This document shows positions 5,208 through 6,961 of a DNA stretch of 6,961 nt, piece after piece. Source of the stretch: an uncultured Bacilli bacterium (GTDB lineage Bacteria; Bacillota_I; Bacilli_A; RF39; UBA660); contig CANRGQ010000060.1 of the NCBI GenBank assembly GCA_947630195.1, positions 1 through 6,961 on the forward strand, given 5' to 3'. A program made the translations under genes and the position numbers. The notes under the pieces were generated by a model. It worked only from the letters and a program-made list of their open reading frames with translations. It was not told the DNA's origin and did no database searches. How positions within the stretch are numbered: the first letter of the stretch is position 1; every line of letters starts with the position of its first letter.

Positions 5208-6878
5208 TTATTTTTTTAAAATAACTTTTAACTCTTTTTCTTTATCTTTAACTAATTCTAAACTTTTATCAATATTATATATATACTTCCGATATTCTTT
5301 ATTATCTTTTAAATTATCAAAATAGACCATAGTCTTTTCGATTAAAGGTTTATTATTCGTAATTAAATCATCAAATCTAATCACAATATCTTTTAAACTT
5401 TTTTCGTATTCTTCTGCTTCATGTTTATGATTATGTAACTCTATTAAATCTTCTAAGACACTTATTAAATCACTAAGGAATGGTACATAATCTTCATCAT
5501 CTTCTTTGGAAAGATTAATCATAGCAGTATATAAAAGAACAATAAGAGCAGATAAAGCTAAGAATAATAAAGTATAGAACCCCCTTGCAAAAGTACTTGT
5601 TTTAGTAGTCACTTTAACATCATCTAAATTAACTCTAACTTCTTTAATTACTTTAAATGCTTCTTTCATTAATTCTTCGGCACTTAAATCTGGAGGCCCT
5701 AAAGTAACACTATATTCTGGCACCATTAGAGAAGGTAAATCCATATCATATAACTCTTCTAAAGGAGTATCTTTATAATTACTTAGATTATAAGTTGTAA
5801 CTGTTCTTCTAGATGTTCCAACCAAAGGGCCATCAACCATCGGACCATAATAAGTAGCTAAAATACTATCATCTTGTTTTGGCTTATACTCTTCCGTTAT
5901 AGTATAAGGTTCTTTATTTAAAGGATTATAAGTCGTAGTTTTAGTCATATAAGTTTTGTCATTATGCGTAGAAGCCGACTTACCAAGTTTAAAAGAACCC
6001 ACTAAAAGAGAAGCCAAGAAAACTGAATTAAAGGCAAGTTTTATTCCATCCCCAATCAAATGAGCTAAACGCTTAGGTTTACTATCTGGTTCGGAAATCT
6101 TTTTTAAATCACCATCAATTTCACATAAAGAATAATAATATTTATCTAAATTATTCTTTAATCTTTCTAATATTTCAGCTTTTTTATTACTATCTAAATT
6201 ACTTTCCACAATAGCGCTAATTAATTCTATATTAGCATAAGAATCATTATAACCTTGAGCATCTATTTCTTTAACCTTCTCTTTTATGTCTTGATGTCTT
6301 TTAAGTCTTAAATCAATTTCTTCAACTTCTCTTCTTACAAGTTTATCTAAATAACTTTTATCTACTTCTTCTAAGTTTTTAAATAATTCACTATATCCTA
6401 GATATGACACTTCTTCTTTAATAAATAAGTAAACAACATTATATATTTCTTCAATTATTGGCCCTTCCACATTGTAATCTAAAGTTTTAGAATTACGTAA
6501 ATTTTTTAAAACCAACTCTATTTTCTCTCTATATTTATTAAAATCTTCTTCACTCTTTTGTTCTTTAAATAAAAACTCTTTAATTAAACTCGTAGTATGA
6601 TAAGCTACAACATATATTTCATAATCTAAAAGTTTACGATATAATTTTTCTAATTTATTAATTGTATTAGTATAATTTTGCTCTAAAAAAGCGCTTTGCC
6701 CTAAAGATAAATTAGGATTTGAAAATTTATAACTACTTTCCACATTAACATTGGAATCAATAAGAATATCATCTCTTAATTTTTCAAATTCTTGCACATT
6801 AAAACCAATGGCTTTTAAAGCACTTATTCTTTTATTAACTTTTTCTATTGTTACATTATATAGTATAGCTTTATCCAT
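5208..6878 (-). CDS. Large two-TM coiled-coil membrane protein, unknown function
   Basis: From the ATG at 6878 the protein has 556 residues. Residues 1-265 are almost entirely charged amphipathic helix with coiled-coil character; a basic segment KPKR (268-271) precedes the first membrane helix (about 277-297). A loop of about 135 residues (298-432) is rich in Thr, Tyr, Pro and Gly and has repeated TTTYN/VTTYN motifs (about 313-318 and 359-364). The second membrane helix is at about 433-452, followed by an acidic patch (SKEDDEDY) and a helical C-terminus (468-556). The likely topology is both long helical ends in the cytoplasm and the loop outside. I recognise no family. The frame is open back to a GTG at 6905 and an ATG at 6890, but only the ATG at 6878 has an AAAGGA site at a workable, somewhat long, distance (12 bases). 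It is the first gene of the operon with the two Cys/His paralogues, which suggests a membrane scaffold for them; that is inference. Confidence 0.85.
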   Translation of the reverse strand: MDKAILYNVTIEKVNKRISALKAIGFNVQEFEKLRDDILIDSNVNVESSYKFSNPNLSLGQSAFLEQNYTNTINKLEKLYRKLLDYEIYVVAYHTTSLIKEFLFKEQKSEEDFNKYREKIELVLKNLRNSKTLDYNVEGPIIEEIYNVVYLFIKEEVSYLGYSELFKNLEEVDKSYLDKLVRREVEEIDLRLKRHQDIKEKVKEIDAQGYNDSYANIELISAIVESNLDSNKKAEILERLKNNLDKYYYSLCEIDGDLKKISEPDSKPKRLAHLIGDGIKLAFNSVFLASLLVGSFKLGKSASTHNDKTYMTKTTTYNPLNKEPYTITEEYKPKQDDSILATYYGPMVDGPLVGTSRRTVTTYNLSNYKDTPLEELYDMDLPSLMVPEYSVTLGPPDLSAEELMKEAFKVIKEVRVNLDDVKVTTKTSTFARGFYTLLFLALSALIVLLYTAMINLSKEDDEDYVPFLSDLISVLEDLIELHNHKHEAEEYEKSLKDIVIRFDDLITNNKPLIEKTMVYFDNLKDNKEYRKYIYNIDKSLELVKDKEKELKVILKK

Positions 6879-6905
6879 AAATCTAAACATTCCTTTCCGC
6901 TTCAC

Positions 6906-6930
6906 TTCGTTTGCTTAAGCCACAAACGAA
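6906..6930 (-). repeat. Inverted repeat upstream of the two-TM coiled-coil gene
   Basis: TTCGTTTG (6906-6913) and CAAACGAA (6923-6930) are perfect 8-base inverted arms separated by 9 bases; the region between, with the flanking base, holds a smaller palindrome GCTTAAGC (6913-6920). It lies between a TATATT -10-like box (6942-6937) and the ribosome site near 6890. It could be an operator or a leader hairpin in the operon mRNA. A 3' U-tract is absent, so it is not a terminator. Confidence 0.6.
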
Positions 6931-6961
6931 CATGAAAATATATTTAAATTTTGTCTTTTTT

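Noticed and set aside
6879..6905. GTG (6905) or ATG (6890) as start of the large membrane protein
   Set aside because: The GTG directly follows the inverted repeat without a ribosome site, and the ATG at 6890 touches the AAAGGA site with no spacing. They cannot be excluded fully.
1..6961. CRISPR array, tRNA, rRNA, insertion sequence or riboswitch
   Set aside because: No regularly spaced repeats, cloverleaf-like GC-rich segments, transposase motifs or structured long leaders are visible; all intergenic gaps are short.

Overview
This is a strongly AT-rich stretch of bacterial chromosome. It uses the standard bacterial code: the uppS reading frame ends at a TGA exactly at the natural C-terminus of the family, and all tryptophans checked are TGG, so this is not a UGA=Trp mollicute. 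The G-rich Shine-Dalgarno sites, sigma-A-type promoters, short intrinsic terminators and a Cse60 homologue point to the Bacilli side of the Firmicutes. An uncultured low-GC gut lineage of the RF39/Erysipelotrichia kind is my inference; nothing in the window proves it.

Layout. On the minus strand at the left edge, a small HD-domain protein and undecaprenyl diphosphate synthase (uppS) form a two-gene unit read from a promoter near 1355. A divergent intergenic region (1313-1514) carries that promoter and, on the plus strand, a perfect TTGACA-17-TATAAT promoter for a 291-residue protein of unknown function, which ends in a long intrinsic terminator. A membrane-anchored PepSY protein follows on the plus strand and converges, with only 4 bases between the stop codons, on a small three-helix membrane protein.

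From 3255 to the right edge everything is on the minus strand. There is a 94-residue protein with a duplicated Tyr/Pro motif, then a 55-residue Cse60-like protein, and then a three-gene operon. Transcription of that operon begins near the right edge with a large two-TM coiled-coil protein (about 556 residues), followed 26 bases later by a 222-residue protein and 2 bases later by its 213-residue paralogue. The paralogues share an invariant Cys and a Tyr-His-Phe/Arg-Gln-Asn/Trp/Lys-Gly motif set, which suggests a Cys-His enzyme or binding fold, although I cannot name it.

The ordinary part is the envelope-lipid gene uppS. The most promising uncharacterised part is the operon of the membrane coiled-coil protein plus the duplicated Cys/His proteins. 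I see no tRNA, rRNA, CRISPR array, insertion sequence or riboswitch, and no gene-free stretch longer than about 210 bases.
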